Positions 54,881-64,000 of a DNA stretch of 64,000 nt are shown piece by piece. Every line of letters begins with the position of its first letter. The stretch's first letter is position 1. Source of the stretch: Dama dama (lineage: Eukaryota > Chordata > Mammalia > Artiodactyla > Cervidae); the NCBI RefSeq assembly GCF_033118175.1, contig NC_083710.1:44113501-44177500 (forward strand). Direction: 5' to 3'. The notes beneath the pieces are model-generated. The model had not been told where the DNA came from. It worked only from the letters and a program-made list of their open reading frames with translations, and made no database searches. Position numbers and translations under genes: made by a program.

Positions 54881-55764
54881 TGAGTCTAGATATCTAAGAT
54901 GAAATTGTTATTTTGGATTTTATCAAAACCACTTATATCAATTTTATATCTTGATCTCCACCTGTGTGATGCTTCTATTAGTTCACAAATTGAAGGAAGA
55001 ACAGTGGACTTCTTAATCCTCCTTATTACGTCTTTGTTTAACCAGGAAATCCTAAACTCTGAAGGTCTTCTTCAATTCCTTGACTATTGAAGATCTCTAA
55101 TTTCATAAAGGTGGATTAATTTAACATTTGTGAAAACACTCCATTAAACAGCAGGAGCTATAAAATTTTTAGCTATTTTACATTGAATATGAGTGAAAAC
55201 AAACACTTAGAAATAATGAGATGGAGTCTAGATTTTTCCAATGCCAAAAAAGAGAATTCAATTTTAAATGAAATATAAGAAAAATAAAAGTTGCACTTTT
55301 TAAAACCTACTGGAGAAAGGACATGTGAACATGCACCACCATAGACCATAATACTCATAAAAATAATTTTGTAAATAAAGTTATCAAATTGTTTTATTTT
55401 CCTATATAATGATATAAATTTAAATCAGCATATGATAGTATAAATGATTTATAAATTAAATTTCTAAAATTAAAATTAAAGTTAAAGACTTTAATTTTAA
55501 ATGACATAGCTTTGAGCCAGAACAAGTGTCCAGGACACCAACTGGTGTCCAGGGTTGCTCGGCTGCTTGCCCCAGAGGCAAGGATAAAGCCCTGGTCTTC
55601 TTAGGTGAAAATATGTTTATATTATACATGTTATGAGGTCTAGCACAGTGCATAGACTCCAGTAAACATTATAAATGTATTATAGTGCTAGTATTTTCTT
55701 CTCTTCTTCAGTTCAGAGTCCAATCTTCATATTTATTTGCTTCTTCTTAAGAGAGTCAGACATC
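54881..55764. other. Unassigned sequence
   Basis: No gene or named repeat. A GC-richer patch at 55515-55600 contains a perfect short palindrome (see findings). Confidence 0.4.
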
Positions 55765-55987
55765 TCGATGGATCTAGAGATTATCATACTAAGAGAAGTA
55801 AGTCAGACAGAGAAAGACAAATAATCACTTATTTGTGAAATCTTAAAAGAATGATACAATAAACTTATTTACTAAACAGAAAAATATTAACAGACACAGA
55901 TAATAAACTTAAGGTTACCAAAAGGGAAAGGGGGATGGATAAATTAAAAGTTTATGATTAACAGATACAAACTATTATACATAAAAT
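55765..55987 (+). mobile_element. L1 3' end fragment
   Basis: Sense old L1: 'gatctagagattatcatact', 'agagaagtaagtcagacaga', 'acaaataatcacttatttgt', 'gattaacagatacaaactat'. It covers the last ORF2 codons and the start of the 3' UTR. It is cut by a BovB at about 55988. Confidence 0.82.
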
Positions 55988-57190
55988 AGATGTTCAAACT
56001 GAATTTACAAAAGTCAGAGGAACCAGATATCAAATTGTCAACATCCATTGGATCATAAAAGAGCAAGAGAATTCCAGAAAAACATCTACTTCTGCTTCAC
56101 TAACTGTGCTAAAGCCTTTGTGTGGATCACAGCAAACTGTGGAAAATTCTTAAAGAGATGGGAATGCTAGACCACCTTACCTGCCTCCTGAGAAATCTGT
56201 ATGCAGGTCAAGGAGCAACAGTTAGAACAGGACATGGAACAATGGACTAGCTCAAAATTGGGAAAGGAGTACGTCAAAACTGTATATGGTCACCCTGCTT
56301 ATTTAACTTATATGCAGAGTACACATGTAATATGCTGAGTTGGATGAAGCACAAGCTGGAATCAAGATTGCTGGGAGAAATATCAATTACCTCAGATATG
56401 CAGATGGCACCACCCTTATGGCAGAAAGGGAAGAGGAATGAAAGAGCCTCTTGATGAAAGTGAAAGAGGAGAGTGAAAAAGCTGGCTTAAAATTGAACAT
56501 TAAAAAAACTAAGATCATGACATCTGGTTCCATCACATCATGGAAAATAGATGGGGAAACAGTGACAGACTTTATTTTCTTGGGCTCCAAAATCACTGCA
56601 GATGGTGACTGAAGCCATGAAAATAAAAGATGTTGCTTCTTGGAAGACGAGCTACAACAAACCTACACAGTGATTAAAAAACAGATATAACTTTGCCAAC
56701 AAAGGTCTATATTGTCAAAGGTATGGCTTTTCCAACAGTCATGTATGGATATGAAAGTTACACTATAAAGAAAGCTGAGCACCGAATAATTGATGCTTTT
56801 GAACTGTGGTGTTGGAGAAGACTCTTGAGAGTTCCTTGGACTGCAAGGAGATAATACCAATCAATCTTAAAGGAAGTCAGTCCTGAATATACATTGGAAG
56901 GACTGATGCTGAAGCTGAAACTCCAATACTTTGGCCACCTGATGTGAAGAACTGACTTTGAAAAGACCCTGGGTTCATTTGAAAAGACCCTAATGCTGGG
57001 AAAGATTGAAAGCAGGGGGATAAGGGGACAACAGAGGATGAGATAATTGAATTACATCACCAACTCGATGGACATGAGTTTGAGCAAGCTCCGGGAGTTG
57101 GTGAAGGACAGGGAGGCCTGGCGTGCTGCAGTCCCTGGGGTCACAAAGAGTCAGACACAACTGAGCAACTGAACAGAACTGAACTGAACT
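55988..57190 (+). mobile_element. BovB LINE, RT to 3' tail
   Basis: Sense BovB from 'agatgttcaaactgaattta' to the CTGAA tail. RT motif A is damaged ('tcactaactgtgctaaagcc', so IDYAKAF reads TNCAKAF). Motif C at 56397-56408 reads YADG. The C-terminal region is recognisable but frame-broken. A short duplication ('gaaaagaccctgggttcatttgaaaagaccct' region, 56958-56989) marks local slippage. Confidence 0.94.
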
Positions 57191-57486
57191 TGCTATGGTT
57201 CAGCATCAGTAATATTCTCCCCTAGATATGAAGCGTATGGGATGTGGCCCATCCCTCAAAGTCATCCCAGTGCACCAGTCCTGAGCACCCTGTCTCATGC
57301 ATCAAACATTGACTGGCAAGCTATTTCACACATGGTAATATACATGCTTCAATGCTATTCTCTCAAATCATCCTACCCTTGCCTTCTCCCCGAGAGCCCA
57401 AAAGTCTATCCTTTACACCTGTGTCTCCTTTGCTGTCTCACATATAGGGTTATTGTTAGCATCTTTCTAAATTCCATATATATGCA

Positions 57487-57870
57487 TTAATATTTACTGC
57501 ATTGGTGTTTTTCTTTCTGCCTTACTTCACTCTGTATAATAGGCTCCAGTTTCATCCACCTCATTAGAACTGATTCAAATGAATTATTTTTAATAGCTGA
57601 GTAATATTCCATTATGTATATGTACCAAAGCTTTCTTAACCATTTGTCTGCCTCTGGACATCTAGGTTGCTTCCATGTCCTGGCTATTGTAAACAGTGCT
57701 GAGATGAAAATTGGGGTACATGTGTCGCTTTCAATTCTGGTTTCCTTGGTGTGTATGCCCAGCAGTGGAATTGCTGGGTCATATGGCAGTTCTATTTCCA
57801 GTTTGTTAGAGAATCTCCACACTGTTCTCCATAGTGGCTGTACTAGTTTGCACTCCCACCAGCCATGCAA
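57487..57870 (-). pseudogene. L1 ORF2 C-terminal end
   Basis: A 127-codon stretch, MHGWWECKLVQPLWRTVWRF to the natural-looking C-terminus (MRWMKLEPIIQSEVRQKEKH...). It includes the WWECK...RTVWRF segment and the PAIPLLGI block typical of L1 ORF2. The family cysteine next to WWECK reads G, and the upstream frame is lost. Function of this region in L1 is largely nucleic-acid binding. Confidence 0.88.
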
Positions 57871-58025
57871 GAGTGTTCCCTTTTCTCCGCACCTTCTTCA
57901 GCTATCACTGTTTGTAGACTTTTTGATAACAGCTCTTCTGACCAGTGTGAGATGGTACCTCATTGTGGTTTTGATTTACATTTCTCTGATAATGAGTGAT
58001 GTCGATCATTTTTTTCATGTGTTTG

Positions 58026-58712
58026 TTAGCCATCTGTATGCCTTCTTTGGAGAAATGTCTGTTTAGTTTGTTGGTCCATTTTTTGATTGGGTCGTTTATT
58101 TTTTCTAGAATTGAGCTGCAGGAACTGCTTGTATATTTTTGAGATTAATTCTTTGTCTGTTTCTTCATTTGCTATTATTTTCTCCCAATCTGAGGGCTGT
58201 CTTTTCACCTTACTTATAGTTTCCTTTGTAGTGCAAAAGCTTTTAAGTTTCATTAGGTCCCATTTGTTTAGTTTTGCTTTTATTTCCAATATTCTGGGAG
58301 GTGGGTCATAGAGGATCTTGCTGTGATTTATGTCGGAGAGTGTTTTGCCTATGTTCTCCTCTAGGAGTTTTATAGTTTCTGGTCTTACATTTAGATCTTT
58401 AATCCATTTTGAGTTTATTTTTGTGTATTGTGTTAGAAAGTGTTCTAGTTTCATTCTTTTACAAGTGATTGACCAGTTTTCCCAGCACCACTTGTTAAAG
58501 AGGTTGTCTTTTCTCCATTGTATTTTCTTGCCTCCTTTGTCAAAGATAAGGTGTCGATAATTGCATGGATTTATCTCTGGGCTTTCTACTTTGTTCCATT
58601 GATTTATATTTCTGTCTTTGTGCCAGTACCATACTATCTTGATGACTGTAGCTTTGTAGTATAGTCTGAAGTCAGGCAGGCTGATTCCTCCTGTTCCATT
58701 CTTCTTTCTCAA
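58026..58712 (-). pseudogene. L1 ORF2 segment C-terminal to RT
   Basis: A 228-codon open stretch with no stop: ISLPDFRLYYKATVIKIVWY, ESPEINPCNYRHLIFDKGGK, WCWENWSITCKRMKLEHFLT, INSKWIKDLNVRPETIKLLE, NKWDLMKLKSFCTTKETISK, QPSDWEKIIANEETDKELIS. It has no catalytic part. It resembles residues 55-308 of the chimeric frame at 35606-36532, consistent with one subfamily. It ends in a frameshift at an A-rich run. Confidence 0.9.
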
Positions 58713-58902
58713 GATTGCTTTGGCTATTCAAGGTTCTTGGAATTTCCATACAAATTGTGAAATTATTTGCTCTAGTTCTGTGAAAAAGACCGCTGGTAGC
58801 TTGATAGAGATTGCATTGAATCTATTGATTGATTGCTTTGGCTAGTATACTCATTTTTCACTATATTGATTCTTCTGATCCATTAACATGGTATATTTCT
58901 CC

Positions 58903-58968
58903 AGATTGGAAAAGAAGAAGTAAAACTTTCACTGTTTGCAGATGGTATGATCCTCTATATAGATGGAG
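58903..58968 (+). mobile_element. L1, inverted 5' segment
   Basis: 'gattggaaaagaagaagtaa' and 'tttgcagatggtatgatcct' are sense L1 ORF2 (QIGKEEVKLSLFADGMILYI), on the opposite strand to the adjoining L1. FADD reads FADG. This is a 5' inversion of the same element, ending at an A9/T8 run. Confidence 0.88.
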
Positions 58969-59270
58969 AAAAAAAAATTTTTTTTCTTACTAAATCTAGT
59001 CCAATATAAAAATCTTTTTGTTGTTGATTGGTAAATTCTTTGTAACATGCAAAACAATCCAGAACCTTAGTATTCAAATGTTTTTTTGAGTACTGAACTA
59101 TGTGTAATTATATGAGATGATTTGTTTTCATATTAATATTGATAAGGTTTTTACCATGACATGTAAGATAATCTTCAATGGAAGGTTTAGTCATTTGAGG
59201 TAAGCAAACTTCTATTTTTTGTTTGTCTCCTTCTAATTGTATATGATTCTATTGTTCCTCTACAAATTGC
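58969..59270. other. Unassigned sequence
   Basis: About 300 bp, AT-rich, nothing recognised. Confidence 0.4.
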
Positions 59271-59281
59271 TTTATAACCGG

Positions 59282-59492
59282 TGTGTGTGTGTTCAGTCCC
59301 TCAGTCCTGACCAACTCTTGTGACCCTTTGAACTGTAGCTGTCAGGCTCCTCTGTCCATGGAATTTTCCAGACCAAAGTACTGGAGTGGGTTGACATTTC
59401 CTCCTCCAGGGGATCTTTCTGACCAAAGGATTGAACCCATATTTCCTGCATTGCAGGTAAATTCTTTACCACTGAGCCATCAGGGAAGCCCC
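59282..59492 (-). mobile_element. Bov-tA SINE with target duplication
   Basis: Full-length antisense SINE: (GT)n start, 'ttcagtccctcagtcctgac', 'ggatctttctgaccaaagg', head 'ccatcagggaagcccc'. tttataacCgg (59271-59281) and tttataacTgg (59493-59503) form the target duplication with one change. The (GT)n is the expanded SINE tail. Confidence 0.95.
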
Positions 59493-59503
59493 TTTATAAC
59501 TGG

Positions 59504-62225
59504 CAGCAGTATCTTATATTTAGTTTGGCTAATTAAATTAAATTTAGTATAATTTTATATTTTCTAGGAATTTACATTTGAATGATTTTAGGAAAGGCAT
59601 CAAGTTCTAATTCTCTGAATTTCTGATACTCCATACCTATGCACCATTTTACCACTTGGATTTTAAAAATATTTAAGACTGGCACTCCCAACTGAAAAGA
59701 TGTCAATGCCCTGTTCAGACAAATGTAAAGAAAAAGAAAGAATGTCGAACAAGTTTAGTACCATCAATAACTTAAAAAGCTAAAATGCAGCTGATAATAA
59801 TAAATGACTATAATACCCAAAGAATTTATAGACTGCAATACAGTTAGATAATTAGAAAAAGGGGTAGAAACAAGGCCAAATATTCCTTCAATCTAGGAAG
59901 TCTCTTGGAAGAATTGGGTCTTTAATATCTATGGTAACAAGGAAAGGATATTAAAAAGAAAGGACTGGCTACTCCCAAGTTTCTCACATAATCTACAAAA
60001 AGCCCCATGAAGACTGAAACATGTGGACAAAATCAAAATGGGATATTGGGAGGAAAATATGGGAAGGAGGCATAATATGAAAAAAGAAAGTAGAGCCCAA
60101 GAGATTCTGAATAACCTTATTGAAGAAAATGAAGTGATTCTCTGTGTTAATTGTATTTTAGCTTAATACTTAGTTCATGCATTCCTAAAATTTGTATATG
60201 TTTTTGTAACATTTTCCTCTGATGATTCTGAATTTTGCTTTTACTAAAATGGAGATCACCTCTTCTTTTGCCACTGAGTGCTGTATATCATCACAGATCC
60301 ATCTTACTGGTTTCCCATATTCTACTTGACAAAACGTGAGGACACAACATTTTAAGAGGTCTGCATATCATAATACTAGAAAATGATAAGCAAAATCCAA
60401 TGTATTCAGTGCATGTATACATTGGTAGAGGGAACAGAAACATAGATATGTGACCTTATCTGACATGAAATAGACCAATAAATATACAAACTCAGAGTAA
60501 AGCTACTCATTAACACATTTTTCTTTTGTGCCAAATTGTGTTTTCTGAGTTCCCAGGGGTATAAAGTGTCACTTTCTCTGAAGATGTGGAAAACCTATAC
60601 TCCCTATGTTTTCTCTCAAAATGGTGGTTAGAGAGAAGATTGTAATGAGATTAGTTATAAATTATTTGGCTTTAGAGTAGTACATGCAGTTGCTGCAATT
60701 AGAAAATTATTCAAAGTAATTTAAATCTAATTCTGAATATGTTTCAAGTGAGTTAGGTGACACAAATAAAATAAGATCTAGTAAACAGCAATGAAGAAAA
60801 GACATGGGATATTAAGTCTCTCCTTAATCTGCATCTTTTATTCTCATTTATGATATACACAAAACAGAGGTTTTATATTTTCTTAAGCCCTCTTGTGTAG
60901 TGATCTAACCTTTAATGAGTTAACCTTCTTAGTTCAAATTCAGCTCATAAAATGGCATTTTCTAAAGAGCAGTAAAAACCATATTTAGAAAATATAAGTA
61001 CAACAGCCAAAAGTCAATTTGTGCATTTTCTATTCACTTTCTTTAATGTTTTCAAGTCATCCAAAAATATCATCCTGAGTGTTGAAGCCAAAATTTTTTT
61101 CTTTGTGTTTTAGCAGCATATCCCTGTTGGATAAGAATATTCAATGTTTCTTTCTTCAAAACACCTTACAATTCAGCTGATATTTCATACTTTTCCTTAC
61201 AAGCTTATAAAAAATATCTAGGGAAAAATAAATATTGTGGGTTAAATCTGATTATTAATCTTTTGAAACAACTGCAACAACAACAACAACAAAACAAGGC
61301 CAAAAAATAGAGGATGGTGTAAATATATTGAAAGAGATGCATAAAATCATTCAAATTCTAAATTAAGTTAAATGTCTAGTGAAAATTGAAAAAGATCTTA
61401 TAAAGCACAACACTGCCATGTACTCAAAGAGCTAGGATAGACTCTGCTAATTTACCAAAGACACATAGTTTAAAGGGTTTTTCACCTCTTAGAGATAGTG
61501 TTCCTGAGTAGATAGCCTTTTGGCAAAGGAACCCAACAAAAGACTTATCAAATGTATCTCAATTCAATCAGAATTTACTTTGTATCAATAATTTACCTAA
61601 CCCAACTCCAGGTACCTATGGGTTGAAATTGAGAGAAAAACCAAAACAAAAATATACAAAAAAAAAAAAAAAAATCTGAGATTTGCAAAGCATCAAACCA
61701 CCAGATCATTAGAGCTGTTGGTAGCTTGCACTTGGTTAGTGGCAAGCAGACTGGATTAAAGTTCAGAAAATCAGGAAAACAGCCAATGGCACAAACATCT
61801 ATATTGTTATTGGTTTGTAGGAACACACATTCTCAAAAGCAACATAATTATGACAGCCTTCTTATATATGAACTGCATCTCTCCCTTATTCACTACTTTA
61901 ATATATTATTTAGTATATTTTAAAATTCAGTAAGAAATTATTTTAGTACTGTTTTCAACAAAATTTAAAGAAGACTGATTTCTATGGGAATTGACAAAAT
62001 ATGTCTGAGCAGTATTTTCCCCTTCTTGGTTTTATATTTTTTAACTGTGATTTACAATGTTTTCTCTCCTCTTGTACTCTTTTCTTGCAAATATGCTTGA
62101 AAAACGATTCAAATAATGTAATATCTAGAAGGACATGAGTGACAGACCTTTTAGAGAGCCAGCCTGTTAAGGTGCTGGCCAGACAGGTCATGCCAGCAAC
62201 AAGTGACTTCTTGTTTAATAGGTTT
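59504..62225. other. Unassigned sequence, 2.7 kb
   Basis: No gene, RNA or named repeat. Short simple repeats only: (CAA)n at 61272-61292 and an A18-like run at 61657-61674. Open stretches up to 77 codons carry no motif. Confidence 0.5.
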
Positions 62226-62237
62226 TGTCATGTACTG

Positions 62238-62466
62238 AAGGGCTTCCCAAGTGGTACTAGTGGTAAATAACCCGTCTGCCAGTGCAGGAGGCATAGAGAT
62301 GCAGGTTCGATCCCCGGGTCAGGAAGACTCCCGGGAGGAGGACACGGCAACTCACTCCAATATTGTTGCCTGGAGAATGCCTTGTACAGAGGAGCCTGGT
62401 AGGCTACAGTGTATAAGGTGGCAAAGAGTCAGACGTGACTGAAATGACTTAGCACACAAGTACGCA
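62238..62466 (+). mobile_element. Bov-tA SINE with intact B box
   Basis: Full-length sense SINE: 'gggcttcccaagtggtacta' head, canonical pol III B box GGTTCGATCCC (62303-62313), 'gttgcctggagaatgccttg', end 'agacgtgactgaaatgactt'. Target duplication tgtcatgtact at 62226-62236 and 62467-62477. Confidence 0.95.
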
Positions 62467-62547
62467 TGTCATGTACTAAGGTATGTGTTAGATACTGGGA
62501 AAAAAATAATAGAGTAAAATAGTTCTCTGACTTGCAGAAGATTCATT

Positions 62548-62640
62548 TATATATATATATGTATATATAGTATATAAATATTTGTATTTGTATAGTATGT
62601 ATATTAATATAAATATTAATATATGTTATTGTCTTGAAAA
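62548..62640. repeat. (AT)n / TATATG low-complexity tract
   Basis: Alternating AT with TATG interruptions over about 90 bp, a further short AT run at 62646-62655. Confidence 0.9.
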
Positions 62641-62655
62641 CTCTGTATATATATA

Positions 62656-62969
62656 TTTGTGTGTGTTTGAGTAGAAAGATGGACCTGTTAGTTAGAGGGT
62701 TATCTGCTTGCTGTGCTCTGTAGTAGGTTTGGGGGGATAAAAAGTGAGGGCAGAGACAGAGCTGAACAACCCTGTGTGACTAAGGAGTGAAAAATACCAG
62801 GAAAGTGAAGAAGGAAACTGGAAGCAGGGAAGCTGTGTTGCCAGGAAGAGAGGAAAGAATAAAGGGATCCCTAATTTGGGCTCCTACAGATCTTATTTGA
62901 GTAATAATATGTACAGAGGATGGAAGTTGTACATTATTGGTATTTCATTTTTTTTATGGCAAATTATTA
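62656..62969. other. Unassigned sequence
   Basis: About 310 bp, purine-rich (GAAGG/GGAAG runs). No recognised element. Confidence 0.4.
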
Positions 62970-63040
62970 TTATTTTTTAAAAATTTTAATTGGAGGCTAA
63001 TTACTTTACAATACTGTGGTGGTTTTTGCCATTCATTCCA
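62970..63040 (-). mobile_element. L1 3' UTR terminal fragment
   Basis: 'attttaattggaggctaat' and 'tactttacaatactgtggtg' are the antisense extreme 3' end of ruminant L1, preceded by a T/A tail. About 70 bp only. Confidence 0.8.
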
Positions 63041-63294
63041 CACTATATGTTTATCATTATTTTGTTTGGACATGAAATATTACAGGCATACAAAACTTAT
63101 AGCAAATGATATAATAGATACAAATGAAGCTACACCCAGCTTAGGGAATTTCATCTTTACAGTTAAAATTTATACTTACTTTTTGTCCTTCGCTCCCCAA
63201 AGGTAGCTACTGTTCCAATTTTTATTTTTCATATATTTGCAAGTTTATGGGTTATTTGAACAAATATGGTACATCTTTTAGAGTACTTATTCTT
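63041..63294. other. Unassigned, perhaps old L1
   Basis: Text such as 'aaaggtagctactgttccaa' suggests an old antisense L1 3' UTR continuing to the right, but the match is weak. Confidence 0.35.
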
Positions 63295-63581
63295 TTTTTA
63301 AAATTTTTAAGTAGGCTTTATCTTTTAGAGAAATTTTATGATTTTATGTTCACATAAAAATTGAGTGGAAGGTATAGAGATCACTGATAAACACCCTGCC
63401 TTCACACATGCATAGCTTCCCCCATTATCAACATCCCCATCAGAATGGTATTTCTGTTACACTGGTAACAGAAATGGTATTTCTGCACTGACACACCATT
63501 ATTATCTGAAGTCCATGGTTTATATGAGTTAGTTCTTTTGGTGGTTTAACTTCTATGGGTTTGGACATATGTATAATGATT
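63295..63581 (-). mobile_element. Ancient L1 3' UTR, left part
   Basis: Antisense old L1 3' UTR: 'aattgagtggaaggtataga', 'cacacatgcatagcttcccc', 'cattatcaacatccccatc', 'tatgggtttggacatatgta'. It is interrupted by a Bov-tA and continues at 63806. A local repeat of 'tggtatttctg' (63447, 63475) marks a small duplication. Confidence 0.78.
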
Positions 63582-63805
63582 TGTGGGGCTTCTTGGTGAC
63601 TCAGAGGTAAAGAAATCGCCAGCCAATGCAGGAGACATAAGAGAGGCAACTTCAATCTCTGGGTCAGGAAGATCCCCTGGAGAAAGACATGGCAATCCAC
63701 TCCAATATTCTTGTCTGGAGAATTCCATAGACAGAGGAGCCTGACAGGCTACAAGTCATAGTGTCCTAAAGCATTGTACAATACTAAAGCAACTTAGCAC
63801 ACACA
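63582..63805 (+). mobile_element. Bov-tA SINE
   Basis: Full-length sense: 'ggggcttcttggtgactcag', 'cataagagaggcaact' variant, 'ctccaatattcttgtctgga', end 'taaagcaacttagcacac'. The flanks 'ataatgattt' and 'atagtgaca' look like a diverged target duplication. The B box is lost. Confidence 0.92.
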
Positions 63806-64000
63806 TAGTGACAAGTATTCACCATTGATAGTATGGTACAGGGTAGACTCACTGTCCTAAAAATCTTCTATTCATCCCTCCTCTCTCTCCCCTAACTCCC
63901 GCCAACCACTGATCTTTTTACTGTCCCCATGGTTTTGCCTTTTCTGGAAAGTCATAGTTGAAATCAGACAATATGTAGCTTTTATGATTTAAGGTTTCTT
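63806..64000 (-). mobile_element. Ancient L1 3' UTR, right part
   Basis: 'gactcactgtcctaaaaatc', 'tctattcatccctcctctct', 'accactgatctttttactgt', 'ggttttgccttttctggaaa' continue the antisense L1 3' UTR in the order expected from memory. It runs off the window. Confidence 0.8.

Larger units (their letters stand above)
57230..58902 (-). mobile_element. L1, ORF2 3' third and part of 3' UTR
   Basis: Antisense L1: 3' UTR start ('cccagtgcaccagtcctgag', 'agggttattgttagcatctt'), then ORF2 C-terminus and upstream to 'gatagagattgcattgaat'. No poly(T) is seen at the left end, so the last part of the 3' UTR is missing. Two long frames remain (57487-57870 and 58026-58712). At 58903 the sequence flips orientation. 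Confidence 0.94.

Noticed and set aside
62251..62320. tRNA-like segment with an intact B box
   Set aside because: It is the head of a Bov-tA SINE. It continues into the BovB-derived tail and has target duplications, so it is not a tRNA gene.
1..64000. CRISPR arrays, operons, ribosome binding sites, phage or plasmid features
   Set aside because: Base composition, SINE/LINE content and absence of long frames show vertebrate nuclear DNA. The repeated units are interspersed retroelements and not regularly spaced.

Overview
This window is non-coding nuclear DNA from a ruminant, most likely a bovid. I find no host protein-coding exon, rRNA, functional tRNA, CRISPR array or bacterial feature. The lineage call rests on the repeats. 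There are about a dozen copies of the RTE-type LINE BovB, with its (CTGAA)n 3' tail. There are about a dozen and a half Bov-tA/Bov-A SINE copies or fragments, which are tRNA-like heads fused to a BovB-derived tail. There are also ruminant-style L1 3' ends, a mariner MITE of the kind common in cattle, and a ruminant LTR. Species cannot be resolved by eye.

Layout. Positions 1-11250 are almost entirely antisense L1: a younger 5'-truncated copy at 1-1944, then an older copy split by a Bov-tA, a three-level BovB-in-BovB-in-BovB nest (4906-8791) and an L1 3' end (9363-9778). Positions 11395-12861 hold two old LTRs. Positions 12862-21120 are mostly unassigned AT-rich sequence with a clean BovB insertion (15448-16121), an LTR-like element and a mariner MITE. 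A second inverted BovB-in-BovB nest lies at 21813-24226.

Positions 24926-34148 look like one ancient sense L1 (5' UTR and ORF1 coiled coil, then ORF2 pieces, then 3' UTR). It is split by two BovBs, two very short L1 3' ends, one antisense L1 with its own BovB, and a head-only Bov-tA. Positions 35192-37046 hold a BovB and a young twin-primed L1. Positions 37777-40862 hold the longest BovB, with endonuclease and RT segments, interrupted by a 660-bp solo LTR. Positions 42111-50678 mix another twin-primed L1, two BovBs, several MLT1-type LTRs and SINEs. Positions 53236-58968 carry two more LTRs, a BovB and an L1 with a 5' inversion. The rest, to 64000, is sparse SINEs, unassigned sequence and an ancient L1 3' UTR.

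The elements form two machineries. L1 supplies poly(A)-primed insertions. BovB supplies the RT whose 3' tail Bov-tA and Bov-A share, so those SINEs are its probable dependants (established for the families, not shown here). All ORF2 frames are broken and some catalytic boxes are mutated, so nothing here appears able to move by itself. The most interesting material is the integration record: a poly(T)-only insertion with a target duplication, head-only SINE insertions, a probable twin-priming event on two different RNAs, a BovB body ending on an L1 tail, and a 308-codon open frame created by an L1 inversion. Family names and consensus boundaries come from memory of these repeats, not from a search, so edges are good to roughly 5-20 bp except where target-site duplications fix them.
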